Shown piece after piece: positions 8,793 to 16,992 of a DNA stretch of 46,483 nucleotides. The stretch comes from Nocardia transvalensis NBRC 15921. GTDB taxonomy: Bacteria; Actinomycetota; Actinomycetes; Mycobacteriales; Mycobacteriaceae. Under the pieces are notes generated by a model. That model was not told where the DNA came from. It saw nothing but the letters and a program-made list of their open reading frames with translations, and did no database searches. The stretch is from the NCBI RefSeq assembly GCF_000308875.1, contig NZ_BAGL01000089.1, positions 1 to 46,483 of the forward strand. Reading direction: 5' to 3'. Both the position numbers and the translations under genes were made by a program. Numbering within the stretch: position 1 is the first letter of the stretch; every line of letters begins with the position of its first letter.

Positions 8793-8983
8793 GGCAGGCA
8801 CTCCGCCATGCTCCCACCCCCCGAACCACCCACCCAATCCATCCCCAGGTCTCCCCAGGTGACCTACTCCACCGGCCCCATCCCAACTCTCCAGGCTCGG
8901 CCGCGCAGATAGCTCCCCCCAACTCCCAGGGTGCCGCGCGAATCGCCTCCCGAGGCCGCCGTGGGGGTGGTGGGGGCGGCACG

Positions 8984-8989
8984 TAGGGT
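8984..8989 (+). promoter_or_regulatory. -10 element of a probable leaderless transcript
   Basis: TAGGGT ends 8 nt before the GTG at 8998 and there is no Shine-Dalgarno sequence, so transcription probably begins at or next to the start codon. Confidence 0.6.
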
Positions 8990-8997
8990 GGCTGAGC

Positions 8998-10785
8998 GTG
9001 ATCGCGGGCGGCCGGGAGCGGAATCGGGAGCGGGGTGTGGCCGCGCTCTACAGTCTCGTGCTGGCGGTGGTCGTCGTCGGGCCGCTGCTCGGGTCCGGGT
9101 ATCTGTTGCTGCGGGACGCGGTGAGTACGCCGCGGTCGTATCTCACCGATTCGGCGCTCGGGCTGGGCGATGCCGCGCCGCGAGCCGTGCCGCAGGATGC
9201 GTTGCTGGCGGCGCTGTCGACGGGTGTGGACGGCGGGATCGTCGTGAAGGTGATCCTGGTGGGCGCGCTGTGGGCGGCGGGCTGGGGCGCCGCCGAGCTG
9301 GTCCGGCGGCTGCTCGACGTTTCGACCGGACCGCAACTGGTCGCGACCACGGTCGCGGTGTGGAATCCCTATGTGGCCGAACGTCTCCTGCAAGGCCATT
9401 GGAGCCTGCTGGCGGGATACGCCGCGCTCCCGTGGACCGTGCTCGCGGCCCTGCACCTCCGATCGAGCCCGGAATCACCTGAGGCCGAACCTGATTCGTC
9501 ATCGATACGAACACGCTTCGGCCCCCGCGTCCGCGCGTGGGCGATGCTGGGCGGCTGCCTGGCCGCGGCGGGCCTGACACCCACCGGCGCGCTTCTCGCC
9601 GGATGCGTGGCGCTGGTGGTGATCGGACGGCGGAATATCCCTGGCGCGCTGGCACTCTGGGTCCTGGCGTCGGCACCGTGGCTGGTCGCGACCGCGCTGT
9701 CGGGCGGCGGTACGGAGCCCTCGGATCCGGCGGGGATCGGCGCGTTCGCGGCGCGGGCCGAGCCGGGCCTCGCGACACTGGGCAGCCTCGCGGGACTGGG
9801 CGGCATCTGGAACTCCGACGCGGTCCCGTCCTCGCGCACCACGATCGTCGCGCTGATCGGCACCGTGGTCCTGCTCGCGCTGGTGGCGGCCGGTATCCGG
9901 CAGGTCGCCCGGCCCGGGGACGCTCAGCAGGCCCGCCGGGCGCTGCTCGTGGTGGCGGCCCTGGCGATCGTGCTGCCCGCCGCGGGGGCGACCGGATGGG
10001 GCCTGCACGCCGGGGAATTCCTGGTCACCAGGATTCCCGGCGCCGGATTGCTCAGGGACACACAGAAATACGTCGCGCTCGCGATGCCCGCCTTCGCCCT
10101 GTGCGCGGCGGCCGGATGCCGCGCCGTGGCGGGGCTGGGCCGCCGGTGGGGCACGCCGATCGGAACGCCGGTCACCGCGGCCTTCTGCGTCGCCGCGCTG
10201 ATACTCACTCTCCCCGATCTCGCGTGGGGCGTCGGCGGCGCGCTGCGGCCGGTCCGGTACCCGGCCGGGTGGGAGCGCGTGGCGGCCGCGACGGACGGTC
10301 CCGGCGATGTCGCGGTGCTGCCCGGCGGCATGTTCCGCAAGTTCCCCTACAGCGGCCGCTCCCCCGTCCTCGATCCGGCGCCGCGCATGCTCCCCCGGGA
10401 CGTCCTGCAGACCGGTGAGCTGCCAGTGCGCGGCCGGATGGTCGCGGGCGAGGGCAACCGGGCGCGGTCGGTGGAACAGCTTCTGCTGCACGGCGGTACG
10501 GCGTCCGACCTCGCGTCCCACGGCGTCGGGTGGGTCCTGGTCGAGCGGACCACCCCCGGCCCCCTGGGCGATTCGGCGACCACGCTCGCTCAGCTGGATC
10601 GGGTCTACTCGGACACCGAGCTGGCGCTGTACCGGGTCCCCGGCGCGAGCGACCTGCGCTCCGATTCCCATGCCGCACACCGGGTTCTCGCGATCGCCGC
10701 CCATCTGCTCTGGGCACTGCTCCTGGCCGCGAGCGTGGCGGCGCTGCTCTACCGCCGATCCGCCGCCCGCCGTGCGGCAGGATGA
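8998..10785 (+). CDS. GT-C-like polytopic membrane protein, Rv0226c-like
   Basis: A 595-residue membrane protein with about a dozen helices. The opening helix (YSLVLAVVVVGPLLGSGYLL) is followed by an external loop starting LLRDAVSTP, and a later block reads NPYVAERLLQGHWSLLAGYA. These features resemble the GT-C part of AftD-type arabinofuranosyltransferases (DUF3367), where an acidic residue in the first loop is catalytic; Asp39 here is the candidate. A C-terminal exported stretch (VAVLPGGMFRKFPYSGR) precedes a last helix. The length matches Rv0226c (576 residues). A role as a polyprenyl-phosphate-sugar-dependent transferase or polymerase is inference; no activity is proven. The start is GTG 8998, supported by the leaderless -10. 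The VOC gene follows after 4 bp, so the two are probably co-transcribed. Confidence 0.75.
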   Translation: MIAGGRERNRERGVAALYSLVLAVVVVGPLLGSGYLLLRDAVSTPRSYLTDSALGLGDAAPRAVPQDALLAALSTGVDGGIVVKVILVGALWAAGWGAAELVRRLLDVSTGPQLVATTVAVWNPYVAERLLQGHWSLLAGYAALPWTVLAALHLRSSPESPEAEPDSSSIRTRFGPRVRAWAMLGGCLAAAGLTPTGALLAGCVALVVIGRRNIPGALALWVLASAPWLVATALSGGGTEPSDPAGIGAFAARAEPGLATLGSLAGLGGIWNSDAVPSSRTTIVALIGTVVLLALVAAGIRQVARPGDAQQARRALLVVAALAIVLPAAGATGWGLHAGEFLVTRIPGAGLLRDTQKYVALAMPAFALCAAAGCRAVAGLGRRWGTPIGTPVTAAFCVAALILTLPDLAWGVGGALRPVRYPAGWERVAAATDGPGDVAVLPGGMFRKFPYSGRSPVLDPAPRMLPRDVLQTGELPVRGRMVAGEGNRARSVEQLLLHGGTASDLASHGVGWVLVERTTPGPLGDSATTLAQLDRVYSDTELALYRVPGASDLRSDSHAAHRVLAIAAHLLWALLLAASVAALLYRRSAARRAAG

Positions 10786-10789
10786 GCCC

Positions 10790-11227
10790 ATGACCGAGAG
10801 CTTCCCCACCGTGCGCTCGACAGTCCTCGATACCACCGATCCACGCGGCCTCGCCGAGTTCTACCGCCGCTTACTGGGTTACGACTACCGCCCCGGCGAC
10901 GAGCCCCCGGCGGACGGCGAACCCGATACGGCGGACTGGCTCGTCCTGCTCGATCCGGCGGGCCGGGTGCGGCTGGCCTTTCAGGGCGTTCCCGAACTGC
11001 CCGCGCCGACCTGGCCGAATCCGGATGTGCCGCAACAACTCCACCTCGACATGAGCGTCCCCGGCACCGACGAACTCCGGGCCCAGGATGCCCGCGTCCA
11101 CGAACTGGGCGGCACGCGGCTCTACGACCGGTCCGACGATCCGGTCGAACCGCTGTACGTGTACGCCGATCCGGCGGGCCATCCGTTCTGCATATTCGTC
11201 GTGCCCCCGGCCAGCGAGGAACTCTGA
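10790..11227 (+). CDS. VOC (glyoxalase/bleomycin-resistance-like) protein
   Basis: A 145-residue single-domain VOC protein. Two beta-alpha-beta-beta-beta halves are visible: VRSTVLDTTDPRGLAEFYRR in the first, LHLDMSVPGTDEL then YVYADPAGHPFCIFVV in the second. Metal-site candidates are His in QLHLDM and the residues around DPAGHPFC, but the usual Glu on the last strand is not evident (it reads FCIFVV), so enzyme activity is uncertain. It starts at ATG 10790, 4 bp after the preceding stop, with CAGGATG overlapping that stop, suggesting translational coupling. The last codons (PASEEL and stop) are the apparent source of the tandem repeat that follows. The substrate is unknown. Confidence 0.8.
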   Translation: MTESFPTVRSTVLDTTDPRGLAEFYRRLLGYDYRPGDEPPADGEPDTADWLVLLDPAGRVRLAFQGVPELPAPTWPNPDVPQQLHLDMSVPGTDELRAQDARVHELGGTRLYDRSDDPVEPLYVYADPAGHPFCIFVVPPASEEL

Positions 11228-11406
11228 GCGCATTTCACCGCCCCCGGACGCCGAGGAACCCTGAGCGCATTTCACCGTCCCCGGACAACGAGGAACCCTG
11301 AGCGCGTGTCACCGTCCCGGACAGCGAGGAACTCTGGGCGCGTGTCACCGTCCCCGGACAACGACGAGTCCCTGAGCCGCATCTTCGCCGTCCCGGACAG
11401 CGTCGC
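11224..11406. repeat. Five ~37-bp tandem repeats seeded from the 3' end of the VOC gene
   Basis: The units begin at 11224, 11261, 11298, 11334 and 11371, each 36-37 bp. Each opens with CTGAGCG or a variant and closes with a variant of CCCCGGACAACGAGGAAC. The first four are close and the fifth has decayed. The last bases of the VOC gene (CCCCCGGCCAGCGAGGAACT, then the stop) match the end of each unit, so the array appears to have grown by duplication of the gene's own 3' end. It fills the gap to the convergent glycosyltransferase gene. Confidence 0.8.
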
Positions 11407-11415
11407 CCTGAGACG

Positions 11416-12657
11416 CTAGTCCGCTTCGCCGGAGCGCCCGCCGACGAGGCCCGAGACGTACTGCCCGCGCACCGCGGCGGCGAGCACCTCGAACACCCCG
11501 GTCGCCGTTTGCTCCCAGGAGAATTCGCGCGCGCGGGCACGAGCCTTCTCGCCCATCACGGTGCGGGTCTCGGCCGAGGTGAGCAGTTCCCCGACCGCCT
11601 CGGCCAGTTGCCCGGCATCGTCGACCAGCATGCCCGTGACACCGTCGACGACGGAGTCGGTGAGTCCGCGGGAGCTGCGGTAGCCGACGGTCGGCACGCC
11701 GTGCTGCGCGGCCTCGATCACCGCCAGGCCCCAGCCCTCCTTGCGGGACGGCAGCACGTGCACCCAGGCGCGAGACAGCAGTTCGTGCTTGCGGGACTCG
11801 TCGACGTGGCCGTGGAAGGTGACCGCGTCCGCGATACCGAGCTGGTGTGCACGGGTTTTCAGGTTGTCGGCCCACCACCCGCCGCCGATCACGTCCAGCC
11901 GCAGCCGGGGTACCGCCGGGCGGAGCGCCGCCGCGACGGCCAGCGCGTCCTCGATCTGCTTGTGCGGCACCAGCCGCGACAGCACCACGATGCTCGGATC
12001 CGCGGTGCGGGTCGCCGCGGCGCCGGTCGGCACGCGCGGCGGGATCGGCTCGGCGCCGTTGCGCACCACCGCGATCCGTTCCTGGGCCACGCCGAGCGCG
12101 GCCAGTTCCTCCGCCGACGGCAGCGAAACCGTCAGATACTGATTGCGCCGATGCGCCCGCGGCGACAACCGCGATTCGATCCACCAGCCGATCCGCCCGA
12201 CCAGCCGACCGGCCACCGGCCACTGCTCGCGATGACCGTGATGGACGAGGACGACCGACGGCGCGCCGGCCACCGCCCGCGCGAAGAAGGGGATGCCGTT
12301 CTGGGTGTCGATCACCGCGTCCGGCCGCGCTCCACGCAGCGGCCCTAAGCCGATCCGGCCCAGCGCCATGGCGGCCAACGCCCGTGGATACACGCTGTAT
12401 CGGCCACCCGCTCGGCTGATATCGATGCCGTCGACCCGCTCGCGCCGCGCCGCGCCGCGGTACCGCGCGGTCCGCAGCGTGACCTTCACGCCGCGCGCGG
12501 CCAGTTGCGCGCCGACCTGCTCTAGATACCGTTCGCTGCCGCCGCCCTGGGGATGACCGGTATCGCGCCAGCACAGCAGCAGCACCTCGCGGACCGCGGC
12601 GCTACCGGCGGCTGCCCGCGTCACCGTGGTGGGCTCGCGGGGGCCGGTATCGTGCAC
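11416..12657 (-). CDS. GT4-family glycosyltransferase, Rv0225-like
   Basis: A 413-residue GT-B fold glycosyltransferase. The N-terminal domain has the acceptor-side glycine-rich loop (WRDTGHPQGGGSERYLEQ). The C-terminal domain has RLVPHKQIEDAL and the EX7E donor-binding motif in PSRKEGWGLAVIEAAQHGV, both typical of retaining GT4 enzymes that use nucleotide sugars at the inner membrane face. The frame is open 54 codons further upstream, but GTG 12657 has GGAG 7 nt away and gives the normal family length. It is convergent with the VOC gene and divergent from the Rv0224c-like methyltransferase, the same neighbours as Rv0225 in M. tuberculosis. The sugar and acceptor are not known; an early step on a lipid-linked glycan is likely from context. 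Confidence 0.85.
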   Translation of the reverse strand: MHDTGPREPTTVTRAAAGSAAVREVLLLCWRDTGHPQGGGSERYLEQVGAQLAARGVKVTLRTARYRGAARRERVDGIDISRAGGRYSVYPRALAAMALGRIGLGPLRGARPDAVIDTQNGIPFFARAVAGAPSVVLVHHGHREQWPVAGRLVGRIGWWIESRLSPRAHRRNQYLTVSLPSAEELAALGVAQERIAVVRNGAEPIPPRVPTGAAATRTADPSIVVLSRLVPHKQIEDALAVAAALRPAVPRLRLDVIGGGWWADNLKTRAHQLGIADAVTFHGHVDESRKHELLSRAWVHVLPSRKEGWGLAVIEAAQHGVPTVGYRSSRGLTDSVVDGVTGMLVDDAGQLAEAVGELLTSAETRTVMGEKARARAREFSWEQTATGVFEVLAAAVRGQYVSGLVGGRSGEAD

Positions 12658-12953
12658 GGCTGATCTCCAGGTGGTACTCGGACGGACGTCTGACAGTGGG
12701 CTCCACCCTATAGGCCGCCCGGCGCGCCGTGCGATCGGCGGGGCGACCGGCGCCGGACTGCCGCCGCGGCCGGGAAGTCTCCGGACCCGGCCCCTGTGCG
12801 AGACTGATCCGCTGTGCACCAGCCAGCGAACACACCGATGCCGCCGGACAATCTATTCGTATCGGCGGCCGGTACCGGTGCGCGGGTCGTGAGTGCACGG
12901 TCGTCACACCGCGCGTCGCACGCGACGGTACCGAGCGCCGGCGAGCGGGTGGC

Positions 12954-13718
12954 GTGAGCGGGCGGCCCAGTTTCGCGCGCCGGGCCACGCTGCGCCGCTC
13001 GGCGCGCCTGCTGGCCAGCTTCCGCCACGAGCAGACCGACCCCGCGCTGTTCTACGGCGGCGTCGCCACCGATACCGCCGACCTGGTGCGCGATTTCTAC
13101 CGCGATCTCACGGGCCACGGCCTCGACGGCGCGACCGTGCTCGACGTCGGCGGCGGCCCCGGCTACTTCGCCGACGAGTTCACCGCCGCAGGGGCCCGCT
13201 ACATCCCCGTGGAACCCGATCCGAGCGAGATGCACGCCGCGGGCCTGACCGTGCCGGGCGCGGTCCGCGGCTCGGGGATGGCACTGCCGTTCCGCGACGA
13301 CGCCGTGGACATCTGTCTCTCGTCCAATGTGGCCGAGCACGTGCCGCAGCCGTGGTCGATGGCCGACGAGATGCTGCGCGTGACCAAGACCGGCGGGCTG
13401 ATGATCTTCTCCTACACGGTCTGGCTGGGACCGTTCGGCGGCCACGAGACCGGCCCGTGGCACTACCTCGGCGGCGAGTTCGCGGCTCGCCGGTACCGCC
13501 GCAAGCAGGGCCGCGAGCCGAAGAACCGCTTCGGCCGGTCACTGTTCGCGGTGACGGCGGCCGAGGGCGTGCGCTGGGCCGCGCGCACCGGGGATCGGGC
13601 GCGGGTCCTGGCCGTCTTCCCGCGCTACCACCCGCGCTGGGCGTGGTGGCTGGTCCGGATTCCGGGTCTGCGGGAACTGCTGGTCAGCAATCTGGTCGTA
13701 GTGGTTGCCAAACGGTGA
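12954..13718 (+). CDS. Class I SAM-dependent methyltransferase, Rv0224c-like
   Basis: A 254-residue methyltransferase. Motif I is LDVGGGPGYFADEF, the acidic residue after strand 2 is in PVEPDPSEMHAAG, and motif IV/post-I follows as MALPFRDDAVDICLSSNVAEHVPQP. The sequence is strikingly close to what I know of Rv0224c, for example ARRATLRRSARLLASFRHEQ near the N terminus and FLVSNLV-like LLVSNLVVVV at the C terminus. The frame is open further upstream; GTG 12954 gives exactly the Rv0224c length, although only a weak GAGCGGG lies before it. It is divergent from the GT4 gene with 296 bp between, in which I see no clear promoter. Methylation of an envelope glycan or lipid is plausible. Confidence 0.88.
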   Translation: MSGRPSFARRATLRRSARLLASFRHEQTDPALFYGGVATDTADLVRDFYRDLTGHGLDGATVLDVGGGPGYFADEFTAAGARYIPVEPDPSEMHAAGLTVPGAVRGSGMALPFRDDAVDICLSSNVAEHVPQPWSMADEMLRVTKTGGLMIFSYTVWLGPFGGHETGPWHYLGGEFAARRYRRKQGREPKNRFGRSLFAVTAAEGVRWAARTGDRARVLAVFPRYHPRWAWWLVRIPGLRELLVSNLVVVVAKR

Positions 13719-13742
13719 CCGTGGCCGGTGGCCGCGCGGGAG

Positions 13743-14036
13743 CTAACGTCCCAGACGGCCCCGGCGCCAGAAGCCGCCCGTATGCGCGGGTTCGCTCCAG
13801 GGTGGCTCCTGTATTGCCAAGCCCACGGTCTCCAGCGGGGTGAGTCCCACACGATCGGACAGGGCGCTGACGGTCGAGACGGCCTCGGCCGCCTGTAGGG
13901 CCGCCGTGGCCTGCTCCAGCGTCAAGGTCCGGCCCGGAAGGAAGGAGACGACCCAGCCTCCTTGGCCGACACATCTGGCCTGATGTGGGGTCTGGTCGCT
14001 GGTCATCAAAGACCGTCCGACCACTTGCACCGCCAT
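13743..14036 (-). CDS. Small orphan protein (97 aa)
   Basis: The product is not recognised with certainty. The gene has a good ribosome-binding site (AGGGGAG, 8 nt before the ATG), an ORF free of the shadow-frame look, and a structured middle: GGWVVSFLPGRTLTLEQATA followed by a predicted helix (LQAAEAVSTVSALSDRV). The block VSFLPGRxLTxxQA resembles small proteins I associate with actinophages and integrative elements, but this is recollection, not a match I can show. The bases just upstream (14040-14130) are noticeably richer in A+T than the flanks, which could indicate transfer. It converges with the methyltransferase gene and follows another small gene at 14213 on the same strand. Confidence 0.6.
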   Translation of the reverse strand: MAVQVVGRSLMTSDQTPHQARCVGQGGWVVSFLPGRTLTLEQATAALQAAEAVSTVSALSDRVGLTPLETVGLAIQEPPWSEPAHTGGFWRRGRLGR

Positions 14037-14212
14037 GATTCGGACTCCCCTGCGATTGCATTTGAAAAATCAAACGGGCGAAGCAGATTGCTCTAAGCAT
14101 GCTCCGCGACCGTCCGGAATGCAATAGTGCGTTCTACGAAAAGCGAACCGGCGGGTAGGGTTTCGGTAGTGAGGATGCCTGTCGTTAACTGGCGTGGCGC
14201 ATGTGGCGCGGG

Positions 14213-14416
14213 TCAGCGCTCCGGCATCAGGATTCGCAGGATGGGCTCCGCCACCTGCCCCGGACCGCGCACGGCATCGACGACATCCACATGCCACCCG
14301 GGGGGCAGGACATCCTGCAACCGGCGCGCGGCACGCTGCAACGGGGTGCTCGGGGCCGAGGGCCCGATATCGGCTACCTCCTGGACAACCATGCCGTCTA
14401 CTGTCAGATCGATCAT
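14213..14416 (-). CDS. Small hypothetical protein (67 aa)
   Basis: A 67-residue product starting MIDLTVDGMVVQEVADIG and ending in a stretch rich in hydrophobic residues (WHVDVVDAVRG; EPILRILMPER). AGGTGG sits 6 nt before the ATG at 14416. A TTG at 14479 could extend it by 21 residues but has no ribosome-binding site. No family is recognised. It lies upstream of the other small gene (176 bp apart) on the same strand, so the two may form a unit. It could still be a chance frame. Confidence 0.42.
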   Translation of the reverse strand: MIDLTVDGMVVQEVADIGPSAPSTPLQRAARRLQDVLPPGWHVDVVDAVRGPGQVAEPILRILMPER

Positions 14417-14614
14417 GCCCACCACCCACCTATCCACGTTCGCCCGGTCAGGCCGCGACGGTGATACGTCCGCGAGCAACCACGAGGCTACCGGTGCAGT
14501 CGATCAGTTAATACCCTGCAATCGAACTGGTCAGTCCTGAGACGTAGAACACATTCCAGGATACGGCAGACCCCGGCGAATCCCGCACACCCGGCGCGGC
14601 ACGCCCGAAACAAA

Positions 14615-14643
14615 CCGCCCGCACCGAAATACGATGCGGGCGG
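14615..14643 (-). terminator. Rho-independent terminator of pckG
   Basis: CCGCCCGCA (14615-14623) and TGCGGGCGG (14635-14643) form a perfect 9-bp stem with an 11-nt loop. Read leftward, the direction of pckG, the stem is followed by TTTGTTTC. It lies about 100 bp past the pckG stop. The rest of the 326-bp gap between pckG and the small gene (14417-14742) shows no further gene or repeat. Confidence 0.7.
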
Positions 14644-14742
14644 GTGAGTTTGGGCGCCCGCGCTACGTGCTCGCGTGCGGGCGGGGAAGATTCGATGCCC
14701 GCACCACCCGTGCGCGGTGCGGACCGCGACATTCGCTGTATA

Positions 14743-16575
14743 TCAGCCCAGACGCTGCTTGAGGGCCTCGAATTCGTCGCGCACGCCCGAGGGCAGCTTG
14801 TCGCCGATGAACTCGAACCACTCCTCGATGAGCGGGATCTCCTTGCGCCACTCGTCGACGTCGACCTTCAGGGCCTCGTCGACGTCGGCCGGGCTCACGT
14901 CCAGGCCCTCCAGGTCGAGCTGGGCCGCGGTGGGCACGTTGCCGACCGGGGTGGACTCGGCCTCGGCCGTGCCCTCGACGCGGTTGACGACCCACTCCAG
15001 CACGCGGGAGTTCTCGCCGAAGCCGGGCCACAGGAAGCGGCCGTCCGCACCGCGCCGGAACCAGTTGACGTAGAAGATCTTCGGCAGCTTGGTGGCGTCG
15101 GCGTTCTTGCCGATATTCCCCCAGTGCGCCAGGTAGTCACCGACGTGGTAGCCCATGAAGGGCAGCATCGCCATCGGATCGCGGCGCACCGAGCCGACCT
15201 TGCCCTCGGCCGCAGCGGTCTGCTCCGACGCCATGGTGGCGCCCATGAACACGCCGTGCTGCCAGTCGAAGGACTCGGTCACCAGCGGCACCGTGGTCTT
15301 GCGGCGACCGCCGAACAGGATCGCCGAGATCGGCACGCCCTGCGGGTCGTCCCACTCCGGGGCCAGGGTCGGGCACTGCGACATCGGGGTGCAGTAGCGC
15401 GAGTTCGGGTGGGCGGCCAGGGTTTCGGTCTCCCGGAGGACCCAGTCGTTACCCTTCCAGTCGATCAGGTGATCGGGCTCGCCCTCCATGCCCTCCCACC
15501 ACACGTCGCCGTCGTCGGTCTCCGCCACGTTGGTGTAGACGGTGTTGCCGGCGGCGAGGGTGTCCATGGCGATCGGGTTGGACTTGTGGTTGGTGCCCGG
15601 CGCGACGCCGAAGAACCCGAACTCCGGGTTCACCGCGTACAGGCGGCCGTCCTCGCCGAAGCGCATCCACGCGATGTCATCGCCCAGGGTCTCCGCGCGC
15701 CAGCCCGGCACGGTCGGCTGGATCATCGCCAGGTTGGTCTTGCCGCAGGCGCTGGGGAAGGCCGCGACGACGTAGTAGTTCTTGTTCTCCGGCGAGATCA
15801 GCTTGAGGATCAGCATGTGCTCGGCCAGCCAGCCCTCGTCGTGGGCCATCGCCGAGGCGATGCGCAGCGAGTAGCACTTCTTGCCCAGCAGCGCGTTGCC
15901 GCCGTAACCGGAACCGTAGGACCAGATCTCGCGGTCCTCGGGGAAGTGGGTGATGTACTTGGTGTCGTTACACGGCCACGGCACGTCGGCCTGGCCCGGC
16001 TCGAGCGGCGCGCCGACCGAGTGCAGGGCCTTCACGAACGGCCGGTCGGTGCCCAGCTTCTCCAGCGCGGCGCTGCCCATGCGGGTCATCACGCGCATCG
16101 AGACGACCACGTACTCGGAATCGGTGATCTCCACGCCGAGCTTCGGGTCGGCGGCGCCCAGCGGGCCCATGCAGAACGGGACCACGAACATGGTCCGGCC
16201 CTTCATCGAGCCGCGGTACAGCTCGGTCATGGTCTTGCGCATCTGGGTGGGGTCGACCCAGTTGTTGGTCGGGCCCGCGTCGGACTCGTCGTGCGAGCAG
16301 ATGAAGGTGCGCGATTCGACGCGCGCCACGTCGGAGGGGTCGGAGAGCGCCAGGAACGAGTTCGGGCGCTTCGCCTCGTTGAGCTTCTTGAAGGTGCCGG
16401 CCTCGACGAGCTGGGTGGTGAGGCGGTCCCATTCCTCGTCCGACCCGTCGGCCCAGACGACCCGGTCCGGTTGGGTGAGTTCTGCGACCTCCTGCACCCA
16501 GGCGAGCAATCCTGCGTGTGCCGTCGGTGCGGTGCCATCGGATCCGTGAAGACCAGGAATGGTCACTGAGGTCAT
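14743..16575 (-). CDS. pckG: Phosphoenolpyruvate carboxykinase (GTP)
   Basis: A 610-residue GTP-dependent PEP carboxykinase, the usual length. It interconverts oxaloacetate + GTP and PEP + CO2 + GDP, the first committed step of gluconeogenesis from TCA intermediates and lipids. The kinase P-loop with the reactive cysteine is FPSACGKTNLAM; the substrate Arg region (ESRTFICSHDESDAG) and the metal-site region (WEGMEGEPDHLIDWKGNDW) are both intact. The start is ATG 16575, with AGGAGAG 7 nt upstream; an upstream in-frame extension lacks signals. It is followed by a terminator, so it is monocistronic at its 3' end. The 417-bp upstream region carries hairpins and palindromes that may reflect carbon-source control. 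Confidence 0.97.
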   Translation of the reverse strand: MTSVTIPGLHGSDGTAPTAHAGLLAWVQEVAELTQPDRVVWADGSDEEWDRLTTQLVEAGTFKKLNEAKRPNSFLALSDPSDVARVESRTFICSHDESDAGPTNNWVDPTQMRKTMTELYRGSMKGRTMFVVPFCMGPLGAADPKLGVEITDSEYVVVSMRVMTRMGSAALEKLGTDRPFVKALHSVGAPLEPGQADVPWPCNDTKYITHFPEDREIWSYGSGYGGNALLGKKCYSLRIASAMAHDEGWLAEHMLILKLISPENKNYYVVAAFPSACGKTNLAMIQPTVPGWRAETLGDDIAWMRFGEDGRLYAVNPEFGFFGVAPGTNHKSNPIAMDTLAAGNTVYTNVAETDDGDVWWEGMEGEPDHLIDWKGNDWVLRETETLAAHPNSRYCTPMSQCPTLAPEWDDPQGVPISAILFGGRRKTTVPLVTESFDWQHGVFMGATMASEQTAAAEGKVGSVRRDPMAMLPFMGYHVGDYLAHWGNIGKNADATKLPKIFYVNWFRRGADGRFLWPGFGENSRVLEWVVNRVEGTAEAESTPVGNVPTAAQLDLEGLDVSPADVDEALKVDVDEWRKEIPLIEEWFEFIGDKLPSGVRDEFEALKQRLG

Positions 16576-16992
16576 GAAAAACTCTCCTGAGACGGGCGGC
16601 TCCCGGCGGCTCGCGACACCGGGAGGCCACCGTTGGCGGTGGGTTCCCGCTCCGGCTTGCCAAAGCACGCCCCGGCTGGGCGGCGTACAAGGACGAAAGC
16701 GGACGCCCAGGTTCCTTGTTTAAGAGGTTAACGCGATGTGACCCCAGGTACGGAATGGGGTCGCTCACTCGGTACCCGGTCGAGATGCTCGGCAATCGTC
16801 CACGCCGAAGCCGTTACGAACCGATACTGATCGGTAATGCCGCCCTTACGGGGCTCATAGCCGGTCCAGGCGTATTGACAGGATTTGCGGCATCCAACCA
16901 GCATGTGACGCGTCACACAGGAATGGTCGCCGAATTCGGGCCTGCCGCACGCCCCGCGCGCGGTTGTATTGCCGATCGGAATTATTGCCGTG
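16576..16992. other. 417-bp regulatory region upstream of pckG
   Basis: No gene is seen here. Next to the pckG ribosome-binding site are two back-to-back stems, CTCCCGG/CCGGGAG (16600-16625) and CCACCG/CGGTGG (16627-16642), which would lie in the 5' leader. On the minus strand TAACCT (16725-16730) could be a -10 box. Farther up are two dyads, ACCGAT-ACTG-ATCGGT (16820-16835) and the palindrome at 16904-16917. The A+T-richer stretch at 16960-17000 overlaps the 3' end of the next gene. Confidence 0.5.
16904..16917. promoter_or_regulatory. Perfect 14-bp palindrome TGTGACGCGTCACA
   Basis: The half-sites TGTGA and TCACA are those used by CRP-type proteins (GlxR, Rv3676), but the spacer is 4 bp rather than the 6 bp of their consensus, so a different regulator may bind. 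It lies 329 bp from the pckG start. Confidence 0.4.

Noticed and set aside
12729..12953. N-terminal extension of the methyltransferase
   Set aside because: The frame is open but the sequence is unlike the family, and GTG 12954 gives exactly the expected length.
16904..16917. GlxR/CRP site proper
   Set aside because: The half-sites fit but the spacer is 4 bp instead of 6, so it is listed only as an unassigned palindrome.
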